A stretch of 64,000 nt of DNA from Anthoceros angustus (Eukaryota > Streptophyta > Anthocerotopsida > Anthocerotales > Anthocerotaceae). The stretch is from contig MU008188.1 in the NCBI GenBank assembly GCA_010909165.1, forward strand, positions 723,766 through 787,765, written 5' to 3'. Both the position numbers and the translations under genes were made by a program. The stretch's first letter is position 1. Every line of letters starts with the position of its first letter. The notes below the pieces were generated by a model. The model was not told the origin of the DNA and did no database searches. It saw nothing but the letters and a program-made list of their open reading frames with translations. Shown here piece after piece: positions 1 to 10,768 of this stretch.

Positions 1-30
1 GCAGTGCAGGTCAGAGTATGCGTGTGCAGG

Positions 31-210
31 TCAGTAGCAGAGTATGTAGCCAGATTCCAAGGTGTCACCTTCCCGCTGTTGTGCATTAGAGAGCACAAAA
101 TTATAATCTGTTGTTGCAACACCAGGCCCGGATCCTCCTCCCATAAGTGGTACTGTCAGCGCCATGACAACCATAGCGAGCCACATGAACTTGAGCGATG
201 CCATGGCCAT
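31..210 (-). pseudogene. GNA-type (B_lectin) lectin, N-terminal fragment
   Basis: Reads from an ATG at 210 as 59 residues. A hydrophobic signal-peptide-like start (residues 1-22, rich in M, A, V, L) is followed by MGGGSGPGVATTDYNFVLS and then REGDTLESGYIL, which resembles the first strands of a mannose-binding B_lectin domain (typically GDTLxxGxxL). A TGA then interrupts it, but related residues (AHAYSDLHC) continue toward base 1, so the locus runs off the window. The same peptide, continuing into a QQGCNQVLYYHG segment that resembles the lectin QxDxNxVxY box, occurs at 35,720-35,950. The family assignment is inference from these short motifs; no complete carbohydrate site is present. Most likely a broken gene copy. 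Confidence 0.5.
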
Positions 211-329
211 GGCTTGGGCCTGGATCCATATCCCAACTTGCTACACGTGTCTTCCAAGATTTTGACATCGATGCCTTCCCTTAAGGAAGCCACCTGTGGC
301 CGTCTCCAGATGATGCATGCATCCAAGGT

Positions 330-485
330 TCTTCTTACAACACGATAAATTTGCAAGGGGGTGAATATACAAACCCTCTTCGATTGGGGTCGGACCCTCT
401 TGCACGCATGCAGCCCCATTTGGAAACCGCCTTCTGACGTTATATTGAAAACAGCGGGGAAATTCAGAAGTTCATATAGTGGCAC
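330..485 (-). repeat. Dispersed coding-like repeat sharing a CIFTPLQIYRV peptide
   Basis: On the minus strand this stretch encodes CIFTPLQIYRV within a 109-residue open frame. The same peptide is encoded on the plus strand at about 24,226-24,257, and the DNA around it is a recognisable inverted copy. It is probably the remnant of one dispersed element or gene family. No known domain was recognised. Confidence 0.5.
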
Positions 486-691
486 ACGACATGCCTACAA
501 CATAGTTTTCAGTTCATTGTTACATGGGCGGCCCACGTCACTGTCGTTCATCTCAACATCCAAGCCATGGACTTCAATGTCCCGAACCACTGGCTGGCTG
601 ATTGTACAACAAAAAAACTTGATCAAGTAGGACCTATAGTTTCAACCTACCTACTCTAAATCGGAGGAATATGAAGTGGGCTCATTGCGAC

Positions 692-1849
692 TCATGAGCG
701 CTGAGCCGTCACGACATTATGCTGTGATGTCCAGCAGAACATTGCTTGTGATCGTTCCGTCTCTCTTAAATCCATTGTTTTCTTCCAGGGCTCTGTCGTA
801 CTCGTCTCCTCGCTGGACTCCACCCCAGTGATTGCTCCCAAAACATTCAAAGTCTGCTGTCCACGTCTAAAGCTCTCCAGATTGTTCTCATCATTCTTTT
901 TCGCGATGAGGGGAACCACTAAAACCATCCTTCTCAACATACTCTTCGCCCAAAGGGAGGGGCCTCTCAGGTATCAGTGAGCTCTTCTTTGCGTGCAGTA
1001 GGACCTCGTGCCCATGGATGCGTTGCGAATATAGCACGCACACCTCAAGTCGCCTCGATGGCGTCTGGTGGCGTCCATAAAGCAAAATTTGCCAAAATGG
1101 TTGTCCAGCTCCACGAGCATGCTCCGTGGCCAGGTCTTCCTGTGAAAATGTCTTTATGAGCTTCATCATAGGCCAGGAGGCCTTTAGTGCAGACATACCA
1201 CCGAGCATCGTTAGAAGGTAAACACGCTTTTCACCACGTGTCATACTTACCAACCTCCCGTTGTTAAACATTAATCCATGGCATTCGGCATCATCGTGGC
1301 CCTATCCTTGGAACACCGTCCTTCACACCACCCTCGATCACGTACTCCACGGTTTCAAACCCTCCTTTGTCATTGCTCATGTTTGTCTTGGCATACAAAT
1401 GAACCATACCTCCTTTCACTGCACCACTTCCTCATGGGCTCTCTATGTGTGGGCTTCCTCCACACACCATGCATACTTGATAATCCGATACTCTTAGCAT
1501 GTAGTTTTCTCCCAAAGCTGGAACCTGTACTCATACTTGTGATGTCCATCCTTTTGTCCATAGATCCTATATCAAAACCTCGGGGACATCCATGATCAAC
1601 AGGGCATAGTTTCGTCCTCTCAAATACCCCGCATATCCATTTTGGTTTTCGACGATGCCCTGTTTATTATACATGTTGGGACATTGAATCTGAAAAGCGG
1701 CTTCGGATCTTTGTCGGCCAAATCTCTTTGCTCATTCTCAAGTCCTTCAATTGTTCACTTGAATATAAAATGTTGGAAATCTCTGCGCTTTGTGTGAGGT
1801 TGTCCACATCCTTGATTCTTGCGTGAAACACAAGGGAATTAGAACGCAC
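692..1849 (-). other. Degraded minus-strand coding region, unidentified
   Basis: Several overlapping minus-strand open frames lie here: 891-1,271 (126 residues), 692-940 (82 residues), 1,370-1,561 and 1,667-1,849. They look like pieces of one or more proteins broken by frameshifts. The 1,370-1,561 area also reads, in another frame, as a short cysteine-containing stretch (CMVCGG). No family is recognised. The orientation is opposite to the ParB-like region that starts just beyond it. It could be part of the same mobile element as the neighbours to the right, but nothing in the sequence proves that. Confidence 0.25.
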
Positions 1850-1869
1850 GCCGTCACGTTCGGGTAGAG

Positions 1870-2774
1870 GCGGCCGGCGCCCTCCTCTTGTTGAGAACAG
1901 CCCAAGGGCGTGGGGTTATGGGGCCGCGAGTTTTACCCCTGCTGTGCATGATTGATCCGACGGAATGCCCTGAGCTCGCCAGCCTGGACTGGAAGAAATT
2001 CAGGGCAAAGACATATGTCATGGGTGTCCTGGGTGGGAACCACACATATGCAGCCATGAAACATTTGGCAGACATCTCACCTGGGAAAAAACGCTTCCAA
2101 TATGTGGAGACACATGTGTACTGTGGCCTCACTGTGCAGGAGATGAGAGTACTCGCAACCGATCACAACATTATGTCGGACAAGCGGAGGAAGATGTCTT
2201 TTATAGAGCAAGTCAGGTACCTCAGGGATGAACTATTGATTGCGAAACGCGAAGGGGTACAAATGACGATGACTTGGAAATTCAACTTCTATAAGGTTCT
2301 GAACTTATTAAGGATGATGAGGCCCGTAACGACGATGTGTACAAACAAAACAAGGTGGACAACAGGACTCATATCTTATGCATAGCGAAGCAGGAGGGCA
2401 AAGTGTGGGAGAATATAGACAAGATCTTCTCAAAGTGGGAAGCTGGTGACCTGCCAGAGTAGAAGAGGCACAGCGCAGTGGGCACAAACAAGAAGGGAAA
2501 AGGGAAACGGAAGGTGACCGAAGAGTCGAAGAAAGTGGATGCAACATATGTGAAGCCGGAGGACATGTTGGCGAAGCCATGGAAGTCGTTTCAAGGTATT
2601 CCAGCGGGTGATTATGGTCAGCAGATTCTCATATCCGCTACGGAGAAGGTTCTGGCAGGCCTAATAGATTTGAAAGGGATGGATGACGACATTACCTTGC
2701 GAAAGAAATTCCATGTCATCCAAGTTGCTATGGCCAAACACTTGGGATGCTCATCGTTCGAGGAAGTCGGCTAG
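1870..2774 (+). pseudogene. ParB/sulfiredoxin-like domain protein, broken
   Basis: A coding region in at least three frame-shifted pieces. The first (1,888-2,385) contains GVLGGNHTYAAMKHLAD, which resembles the GxHRxxAx motif of ParB/Srx-fold proteins. Residues resembling the following helical part (GLTVQEMRVLATDHN, then MSFIEQVRYLRDEL) come next. A frame change near 2,340 leads into HILCIAKQEGKVWENIDKIF. After a TAG at 2,459 a basic linker (KKGKGKRKV) and a C-terminal helical part (ILISATEKVLAGLIDLKGMD) run to 2,774. ParB-fold proteins include nucleases and CTPases; no activity can be inferred here. The plant-like surroundings and lack of bacterial operon features argue against contamination. 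It faces a convergent coding region across a palindrome at 2,898. Confidence 0.45.
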
Positions 2775-2897
2775 AATATCCACATCACTCCACTGACGAA
2801 ATGCTAGCTCGGTTTCAGACTCAATTCGCGGGAAAGGTATGGGGGTGTCAGTTGTGCTTTGTGTTTTCCTCTGCTTGGTATGCAAATGTTTTGGGCA

Positions 2898-2953
2898 ATC
2901 GGAATGGTAGGAGGGAGGGCGCCGGCCGGCGCCCCTCCCTACCATTCCGATTC
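2898..2953. repeat. 56-bp near-perfect palindrome with GGGCGCCGGCCGGCGCCC core
   Basis: The two arms (starting ATCGGAATGGTAGG on the left, ending CCTACCATTCCGAT on the right) are reverse complements apart from a two-base difference, and meet at a GCGCCGGCCGGCGC centre. It lies between the convergent ParB-like and acidic-protein regions, so it could form a strong hairpin in either transcript. The same GC core recurs at several other places in the window. Confidence 0.8.
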
Positions 2954-3951
2954 TTGAGACACGGAATGGGCGGTCTCACCCGTGCCAAATAGTTCGTCCA
3001 TGCTTCATCCACCCTTCTTATCTGAGCGTCAGGTGTTAGGTGCGACGCAGGACGTAAATTCTCCAACTTCACAAGAACTGTCTCAGGCACAACCTTCTTG
3101 GCGTAGGCAGATTCCCTGATGCGTGTCGGCGGGTCCTCATCCCGGATAGCGTCTTCCAGTCTTCCCTCGTATGTCGTGACATGAACCGTGCGGATGTCAA
3201 GCGACACTGCTCCCTCGGCTGTGCCAGCTTTGCGCCTCTTTCCCCTTTTCCCTGTCTCTAGTTCTTCGCCCGCGTCATGACGCCACCACTAGGATCATGG
3301 CGGCACTCCGCTTCCCAAGACAATAAACGGAGGCCCGGCGGAAGGCGCTGCCCTCCGGCCCCTTCATCGTCATTCACGGGCTGTATGGCCAGCTCCTCAC
3401 CTGTTTCGGGCCTACCTGTCGAGGCTGACGCTGGGGCGCCTGCCGGCCGGCACCCCAACCCATCTGCGGCATTTGGGAACTGGACAAACCAGTTCGGATT
3501 GGGTGTCACCATGTCCTGGACACCTCTTCCCTGCTGGAGGGCGCCGGCCGGCCGGTGCCCTGATCCTGATTGAGGATCATATCTAGCTGTCGGGACCTCC
3601 ATGGACTGCCCAGGCATATTGTAGTCGAACATGATGCACGTCCACTTTGCTCTACAGGCATAAGACTCTTCCAAATCATCATCCAGAACATCGAGAATCG
3701 ACCCATCGTCCTCATCTTCTGGACCCAATTCACTCCCTTCAGGGCTGGGTGCCTCCTCCTCATGCTCTTGGTGGTGAGCAGTACTCCGTCTCAACGCCAT
3801 AACCCTCGTGCTCCGGCCTGGGCATGTAATCTTCGCTTTTACGGAGGCGGATAAAAGCTCTTCCTACTTGAGTAGCCTGCAAAACAAAACACAAGATTCC
3901 ACAAAAAGGGTTATGCGTCAACGTTGCTTCCAGGAAGATGACACAGTGCAT
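2954..3951 (-). pseudogene. Acidic protein convergent with the ParB-like gene, unidentified, broken
   Basis: Read leftward on the minus strand. A start-side segment (3,760-3,951) contains RLRKSEDYMPRPEHEGYG. After a frame change, a 180-residue piece (3,258-3,800) has a very acidic region (GPEDEDDGSILDVLDDDLEE) and then proline/glycine-rich sequence. A last piece (2,848-3,207) contains VPETVLVKLENLRPASHL and runs into the palindrome at 2,898. Within the 180-residue piece the peptide RPAGA appears twice (HRPAGALQ and CRPAGAPA), each encoded by a copy of the GC-rich palindrome family, which suggests in-frame insertions. No family recognised. It and the ParB-like region are probably two genes of one unit, judged only by adjacency and similar decay. 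Confidence 0.35.
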
Positions 3952-4400
3952 TGTTGCTAAAATCCAAAACCTTACCGTTTGCTCTCATCTGCAATCTCGA
4001 AACAATTGAACCAGCCTTGATGGCTCACATTTCTTTATGACAAGACCATTGTGGAACGAAGAATTTTGGTCACCCCAGACGCGGAAGGGGGAGGCCCGGC
4101 GTAGGATGGGTTGTCAGTAGGTGGGAAGTAGGTAGGACGATGAGAGCAGTGGGAAGGTGGTCGGACGTCCAGGGGAAGTTCGGGGTTTGAGTGGTCAGTG
4201 AACTCGTGGGAGGATCGATACGGTAGGAAGCATGGGTAGATAGGAGCATATATAGGCATGATAGGTTCGAGTTCCTTGGACCATGGAATATTCGGGGATA
4301 AGAAGTTCCTTGAATTATTTAGATCGCATGGCTATATATGCCAAAGAAAGCTAAGTTGTAAATAGAAAATAGCTACGGGAGTTTTGCCGGACACGTGGCG
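3952..4400. other. No gene recognised
   Basis: Moderately GC-rich sequence with short random open frames and no domain, tRNA or clear repeat that I can identify. Confidence 0.4.
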
Positions 4401-5148
4401 ACCATCGAGGAGGCGCCATTAAGCGGTTGCATGTACACCAAATCACAGTTAGCAGTTTGAGTGGCGTTTTCGGCGTGACTGGCGGGATGGCGGCCGAAGA
4501 GTAAGGAGCTTACGCTCGAGGCGGGCGACTTGAGGCGATTACAGCGCGTGTCGGAGGGCCTGGAGGCGACAAGGGAGGCGGCAGGCGCAGCCGCGCAAGG
4601 AGAGAAGCGAAGGAGCGCATGCTGCTGAACAGTGTCTTGGTGAGAAGCTGAAGAGAGTCGGAGAGGGTCCAGAGGGCGTGGAGATGCTCAAGCGGAGGTG
4701 GGGAGGCGTGTTGGCGAAGGAAGAGCTTGGGCGTGAGGCAGCGGGTGGAGAAGCTGGAGGGAGATTGAAGGGCCAAGGCCACCTCTTGGCGGTTGTGTGG
4801 AGGCGGGTTGGAGGCACGGAAGTTTTCCCCTTGTCATCTCACCCAAACCACCACTTCTTTGCTCACCACTCTCTTAGCACGATAGATTACTCTCCAATCT
4901 CTCAATTTTGCTATCCTTGTGTGCTCCCACATGCGGATGGTGAAGATAGTGAGGATGGGATACTCCAGGAGGAAACCTCCAGCCACCACACAAGGGAAAG
5001 GAAGAAACACCCAATTCCAGGAGTTCGAGTGTAGGCGCTCCAAATTTCACCTCGAGATTTGGAGGCGTTAGGCTATCTGAGATGAAGATGGAATGGCTGT
5101 ACTTGGTGCACAGGTGGCACTTCGAGCCACCTTGGTTCGGGGTGTCTT

Positions 5149-5538
5149 GTGACAGATGAGAGTGACCAAGGCGGACGGCCAGCGGAGGATCTGACGGTCA
5201 AAGTCATCACAGGATGTGGAAGGTGCGACATTTCGGGATCGTGCGATCTAGGAAGCCCACAAGGGAGGGATCATTCCGGTATTCGATTCTCCAAGAATCG
5301 GATCCGGAGGAGGTTATGGTATGTTCCTCGACCAAAGGAGGAAGTATGGTCGCAAGGCAATGGGTGGAGGATCTCTAGCAAGGAAGTGGAATTTATTCGC
5401 CAAGATATGGCTAGGACGTCTTGTGGCGAGGAAGGCGTGCACAGGAAATTCCATTTAATGATGATGTATGAGATGTCTCGGAAGTTGGTGGATTGGGCCA
5501 CCATTACGTATGAACAGCGGTTGCGAACCATTTGGTGA
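5149..5538 (+). CDS. Open frame in element G, unidentified
   Basis: A 129-residue frame whose C-terminal half looks protein-like, containing FIRQDMARTSCGEEG and then KFHLMMMYEMSRKLVDW. In position it corresponds to the globular segment that precedes the coiled coil inside the LTRs of element E. No catalytic motif or known domain was seen. The frame ends at a TGA and the following 900 bases are broken in all frames, so it is probably a fragment of a longer protein that once continued to the coiled-coil frame at 6,430. Confidence 0.3.
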   Translation: MTDESDQGGRPAEDLTVKVITGCGRCDISGSCDLGSPQGRDHSGIRFSKNRIRRRLWYVPRPKEEVWSQGNGWRISSKEVEFIRQDMARTSCGEEGVHRKFHLMMMYEMSRKLVDWATITYEQRLRTIW

Positions 5539-6429
5539 TGGAGGGAGCAAGAATCGGTTTGTCTCTACCTTCCTCGTACACCTATATCGGAGGAGGAGGT
5601 TCTTACTGACTGGAAGAAGCCAAGATAGAAGCTACTCAGTGAGGGTAGTGGAAGGGAGCCATCGCGGCCCGGAGAGGATGAAAGCAGGCGGAGGCCCCGG
5701 GTAGAGGCCACCACCACCCATGAATGATGGCTTCGGGATCGAGAACCCAGAGAAAGGGAAAGGGCCATGAAGCACCTCCTACGGAGGAAGGAGGAAAGAT
5801 CTGAGACCACCTACGGAGGTTGAGGATTGGTGCCAACAACACGGTGGTAGGGAGTGAACCCCCTGGTGGGACCCGGGAGGATGGAGGACCTACGGTGAGC
5901 TTCCTCCTACCAAAGAGGTAATGTAACGACTTGTTAGCTGATGGAGGCGGGTGGCGGAGCGCCGAGGCGTTGGTGACCTCACACACGCAGGAGGAGGCGA
6001 TGGGAAGTGTTTGAGCGGTAGGCATCCTCTGAGTGATTCTTGGTGAAGGAAGTGGGCAGGATCTATGGACGCCCTAGTGGACCCGTGTCGGGAGGTGGCG
6101 AGAGTTCGTCTTGAACTTGAGACCTCTGAGGAGGGGAGGATCAGGAAATTGAGGAGCTCGAAAACCACCTCAGAAAGCAACACTCCGTGCTAGATCGGCC
6201 AAGGCGGCGGGATGACCAAGTTGGTGAATGTGTGGAAATGATTGACCCGGGTCTTAGGCGGGAGGCAAAATCAGCCAAGAGGGCTGGAGTTAGGCGCCGG
6301 GAAGGAGGCGGAAGAAAAATTGGAAGCTAGCAAGGGTAGGAGGCATCGAGCAGCGAGGAGGAGGCGGCATCTAGAGGCCAATGGGACCTTGAAGACGAGA
6401 AGGACCTCCTACGAAAGAAGTTAGTCGCC

Positions 6430-7143
6430 ATGGAGCAACGGAAGGAGCATTACAAGGGAAAATATGACAGCTTGGAGAAAGAACGACAAGGATGGGACAA
6501 TGTGACCAAGGGTCACAAAGAGGAGCTTCGTATTACGAGAGAACTTTTGGAGCAGCAACGCAAGAAGGCCGACGATCTTACCCACGCCTATGAGACGGAG
6601 GCAAGGAACTACCGGAAGGAAGTTTTAATGGCCCAACGATCTTTGGAAGGTCTGCAGGTCATTCGAGGGGAGCAGGCGAGGGCGACTGCGGCCATAGTAA
6701 AACGCATGGCGATGGAAGCCATGGAGAAGGATAAGGAGATTGGGAGACTTGCCCTGGAGTTGGAGGGAGCGGTAGTGGAGACAAAGGCCGCATTGGTAGG
6801 AGTGACAAATCAAAGCCGGTGGGACGAAAAGGCCATCCCACTAAGGGTCCGTGATCATGGACGACAAAAGAAGGAGAGTAGTAGGGTGGCGACCTATTAC
6901 AACAACCTCCTAGAAGCGATTGAGGAACGCCACAAAGGAGGACGATTAAGAAACAGACCTCACCGCCCCGACAGCGGAATGGCACCGGAGGTCAAAACTT
7001 TGAGTGTACAAGGAAAGGCAGTGGCGGACACAAACAAGCAAGTCAAGAAGCACCACGGCGACGCCAAGAGACCTCCGAGACGGTGGAGTCATAGGAAAAA
7101 GATGGTAGGATGGTACCAAAGTTCCTACTGTAGGAACTGCTGA
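6430..7143 (+). CDS. Coiled-coil protein encoded inside element G
   Basis: An ATG-initiated 237-residue frame in a good plant start context (GCCATGG). Residues 1 to about 130 are strongly charged and helical, with heptad-like spacing (for example LRITRELLEQQRKKADDL and EKDKEIGRLALELEGAV), as in a long coiled coil. The C-terminal third is basic and probably disordered. It has no enzyme motif. Its position ahead of the TATA-like box of the same element matches the coiled-coil regions in the LTRs of element E (about 51.3-52.3 kb and 59.9-60.9 kb). It could be an oligomerising protein of the retrotransposon, but no function is shown. It is the longest intact frame of this kind in the window. Confidence 0.45.
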   Translation: MEQRKEHYKGKYDSLEKERQGWDNVTKGHKEELRITRELLEQQRKKADDLTHAYETEARNYRKEVLMAQRSLEGLQVIRGEQARATAAIVKRMAMEAMEKDKEIGRLALELEGAVVETKAALVGVTNQSRWDEKAIPLRVRDHGRQKKESSRVATYYNNLLEAIEERHKGGRLRNRPHRPDSGMAPEVKTLSVQGKAVADTNKQVKKHHGDAKRPPRRWSHRKKMVGWYQSSYCRNC

Positions 7144-7647
7144 TGAGGAGGAGGACCTCAAGGAGGGTACCTCCTACGGTGAAACCCAGCCGTGGAGGGA
7201 AGGAACCCCATGGAGATCCGAAAGGTAGGAGACGAACCGCCTACCAAGAAGACGAAGATGAGGGGAGGAACCCATCGAGGATGAACGAGGAGGAATGGAA
7301 CCTCCTACCATGGAGGACCTACCAGAGGGGCCGAGGTAGAGCATACCAGTAGTCCCGAGAAGACTCTCGAGGAGGCAAGGCTAAGCGACCCATCAAGGGA
7401 AGACATTGAAGCCGCGAGGCGAATAAGAAAGAACGAGGATGTCAGAGGACCTTTTCTATAGGACGTTTTGTCCCAAGTGGTACACCTTGGGAAGTGTGAG
7501 TATTTAAGAGTGGCGGCAAGATAGACAGATAGGATATTCGTCAAGGTGAGCCGGACCGAGCCGAGAGGATGAACCAAGGGATAAGGATCCTATTGTTGGA
7601 CTTGGCAAGTCGCCTAGCATTAAACTAGCACGAGTGACCAATGACTC

Positions 7648-7700
7648 CCCACCTATAAAGGGAGGGTGGAAGATGAATAAACACCGCTTGCTTTGCACTT
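7648..7700 (+). promoter_or_regulatory. TATA-like promoter of element G
   Basis: CCTATAAAGGGAGGG lies in GC-rich sequence about 300 bp before the end of the element, matching the position and wording of the TATA box in the LTRs of element E (CCTATAAAAGGAG). Confidence 0.5.
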
Positions 7701-7960
7701 TCTTTCCTGCCATCCCTAGCTGACCGCCAAGCCGACGAGAAGGCTAAGGGTGGGGTTCTCGAGGCCCCTCGCTGGGGTTCGCCAACGCAGTTCCTCCTCG
7801 GAAAGATTGCTGGATATGCTTTGTGTTGTTGCTGGCCTCGCAGGGATCGGCGCCGACTACGCCGCGCTGTGTTTGTACACGCAATCGCCCGAGAGAAATA
7901 CCCGCCACGCCACCCTGTGCGCTTGTGTCGCAAGGAGGCGCAACCGCTAACGCTACGGTA

Positions 7961-10768
7961 GAGTTAGATTTGGGATCGAATGAAGTGAGTTTCATGTGTG
8001 TGGATTTGAACTATGTTTTGAGAATGGTGAAGAGGTTGGCAATGGTGATGTGTCGTTGTAGAGTGAGTTGATTAGAAGGGCAGGAGAGTGTTGGGGATAA
8101 GAAGGAAATCGAAGGCGTGGAGCGGGCCAGTAACCTGAACGATAACACCCGCTTGTTGCCCATCCGAGGACAAGTAGACCGGCTGAACGATGAGGAGTGA
8201 GAGAGTGAGAGGAACGACCGCAAAAACAATGCCCAAACCAAATCTCTTGGGATCTGTAACCTACGTGACCAACGCATCCGTGATAAGTGTACACCGAGGC
8301 GGCGCCTCCGGGTGACCGGAAACCGTCTACAAACTATTGAAGTCATCACATGAATACCCGTCTTTGCATGTCCACCTCCCGTGGCAATGTAATTTAACCT
8401 GCAGGCGGCTTAGTAACACACAAGATGCGGCCTTTAGGTTCTCCCTTGGTACATATCCGTGGTTGCCTCAAATAACTCCGACCCGCCTGCCTTTTGATTT
8501 GGCATGGCATCCTTGTACCCCTATAACCCACAAATTGTATAAGGTCCCATACTGCGGCTATTTTGCTTCTTCCCCGCACCAGCATCCAATCCTTTCTCCA
8601 CAACTACACTCGTGGGCTCGTTTTAAATACGCTTGATGTGCATTGTTTCATAGCTATATGAGATTGAATAGGAGCAGTACATGATTTTTTCTTCGCCGCC
8701 GTACAAACCTCGTCACCTCCGCGATCTCTCTCACAGTTTCGCTTCCTGCATGCGGTGGTCACGTAGCGCAAGCGTGCGTGGCCCGCCTCCATGACCACCA
8801 CTGACCTCCTGACACGGGCGGCCTGCCACTGCCAGGAGCCGGGAATTGAGGGTCCGTAATCCCTTGCCAGGGGCGTGACTAGGCTCCTCCCGCCTTCGTT
8901 GCCGTTCCTCCGGCTTCTCTCGCTCTTCTTCGGTTTCTCAGACCGGGGCGGATCAAGGGCCAAAGCATCGCCACCTCTCCTTTCGCTTTCATGTCGCTTC
9001 CCATCGCCATTACCGCCTCTTCGGGCCGCTGTAAACCGTAATACGTACACTCAGTGCCATTCAAGAGATGCGGAATCAAGAGCATGCAGCTGGAAAGGAG
9101 CGAACCTCGCTCTCACCGGCAAAGGATGAAGGCAAGAAAGTTTTGGAATTCACCGATCAGAAGCTGAAGGGCGATCTTCCAAAGCATGCCCAACCAGCCG
9201 GAAGGTCGCTTTGATTTCTTAAACTCGCTGTCATGGTCAAAGGAACGCGAATCAGTGGTTCAATCCCGATCATTGCGTACACTCGATCAATATATTAGGG
9301 TCACATGTGTTCCAAAAGATTATACCATGAACCCGTGTAGACTTAGGCACAGCGAAGCGACACTGGTGTCACACCCGCCGCCAGCCAGATTCCCTGTATG
9401 CCACAGATATCCGACTTCCTGACATTCGGCCGAGGAGGCTGCTGATGCCTCAATGGGCTATTGCAATAACCGGGCTCAGCCGCCCGGGTGTGTGCATAAG
9501 TTAGCAACCCCGACACCTCCCACTGGAACGCAGTCCATCGCCTGCATGATGTATGGATGGAGCATGTAGACATGACAGCGACCGGCTCAGCCTCTGTGAG
9601 TTCTAAGGTCCCTCACCGGGCGCAATGTTGAGAACATGCACACAATTCCGACGATGAAGTGGGTGTCAGCCACGACTTTGTATAGTCCGCTTTCACGGTG
9701 AGTTGTTTCTTGTTTCTCATAAATAAGCCAAGAACCTTCTTCCTACATACGCCGCCCATGAAGAAGGCCAAGACCAATCTCAATTATCTCCGGTTCTGAC
9801 GCTGGCGACATATGCGTAAGGCGAGTGGATGGATGAACAACCCGCCGACCGTACCTATGCCCCTGCGTAAACCAGTTGCCGGACCTATCTGTGATTCTCC
9901 TGGCATGATGTTTGACCCGGAAGGGAGAGAACTAGAACATCAATTGAAATAGGGAACCGCGTAATGGCTACCGTGAAACAGACGACCGGACTCCAGACAT
10001 GCGTGCTTGGCAGCTTGGCTGGAAGACGTAAGTCAGTCACATTACCTAAGACATCGGTTTAAGGGACTAGCGAATTGTATTCCATAATGACCTTTGATTG
10101 TTTGGGCGTTTGGTGACACAGTAATGCTGAATGCCTGCGAATGTGCGTATACGTATTGACAAGGTCGTCACGGTTACGGCGATTTCAAGCAATTTTATCA
10201 CCCAACTCTTCACGATCTGCTCCACAAACTCCTCGCACCCACTTGTACCGCCATGGAGGGAAGGCTCACATTTAGTAAACAGGAAGGCAATGATGACAAG
10301 AGGATGGATGTCCATCCGATCAGTCTCCTTTTTGCAAGACGCGGATTGTCTAACAATGTGTGGATGATGGATGATATTGCCGCCCAAGCCTGGTGGCTCA
10401 TCTTGTGCAAAAGCAGGAAGAAGAGGACGACACCAACCGTATGCCAAGTGTGAAGAGGAGCTTGGCCAACGCTCGCTTTATGCGAAACCTTCGATGCAAA
10501 CGGCCTGCGTTGTACATTATGGATCTTCGTCGCATCATGACGCTTGGATGTCAAAATGTGCATTGAGGAAAAGTGATAAAGGCGCTTATCAAGGCCGAGT
10601 TTTGAAACCATGTTGCAATGACATGTGTCCGTGATAGGTTAACGAAAAGAAAAATTTCAAGAAGAAATAAGTATCGCTTTTCCTCACAGCATGGAAGATG
10701 GCACGTGAGACATTTCTCTGGAAACCTTGATGTACGTCCGTGAGGGAATGAGGCGAAGGAAAGTGGTT
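7961..10768. other. No gene recognised
   Basis: Mixed-composition sequence. Open frames on both strands (for example minus 8,394-8,603, minus 9,343-9,573 and minus 10,210-10,611) show no domain I can name. Some minus-strand pieces look like fragments of coding sequence but cannot be joined into a product. I saw no tRNA, LTR or array. Confidence 0.35.

Larger units (their letters stand above)
4400..7960 (+). mobile_element. Element G: GC-rich remnant resembling a giant LTR
   Basis: This block has the layout of the proven giant LTRs of element E: a protein-like segment (5,149-5,538), a coiled-coil open frame (6,430-7,143), short palindromes built on CCTAC/GTAGG, and a TATA-like CCTATAAAGGG (about 7,652) near the right end. 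The palindromes include a perfect 9+1+9 bp one at about 7,121-7,139. The boundaries are approximate. I did not find a second copy, primer-binding site or target duplication, so the LTR assignment rests on architecture only. Confidence 0.4.

Noticed and set aside
1870-2774. Bacterial contamination as the source of the ParB-like region
   Set aside because: It is frameshifted, lacks ribosome-binding sites or operon context, and is embedded in the same repeat-rich sequence as the rest of the window.
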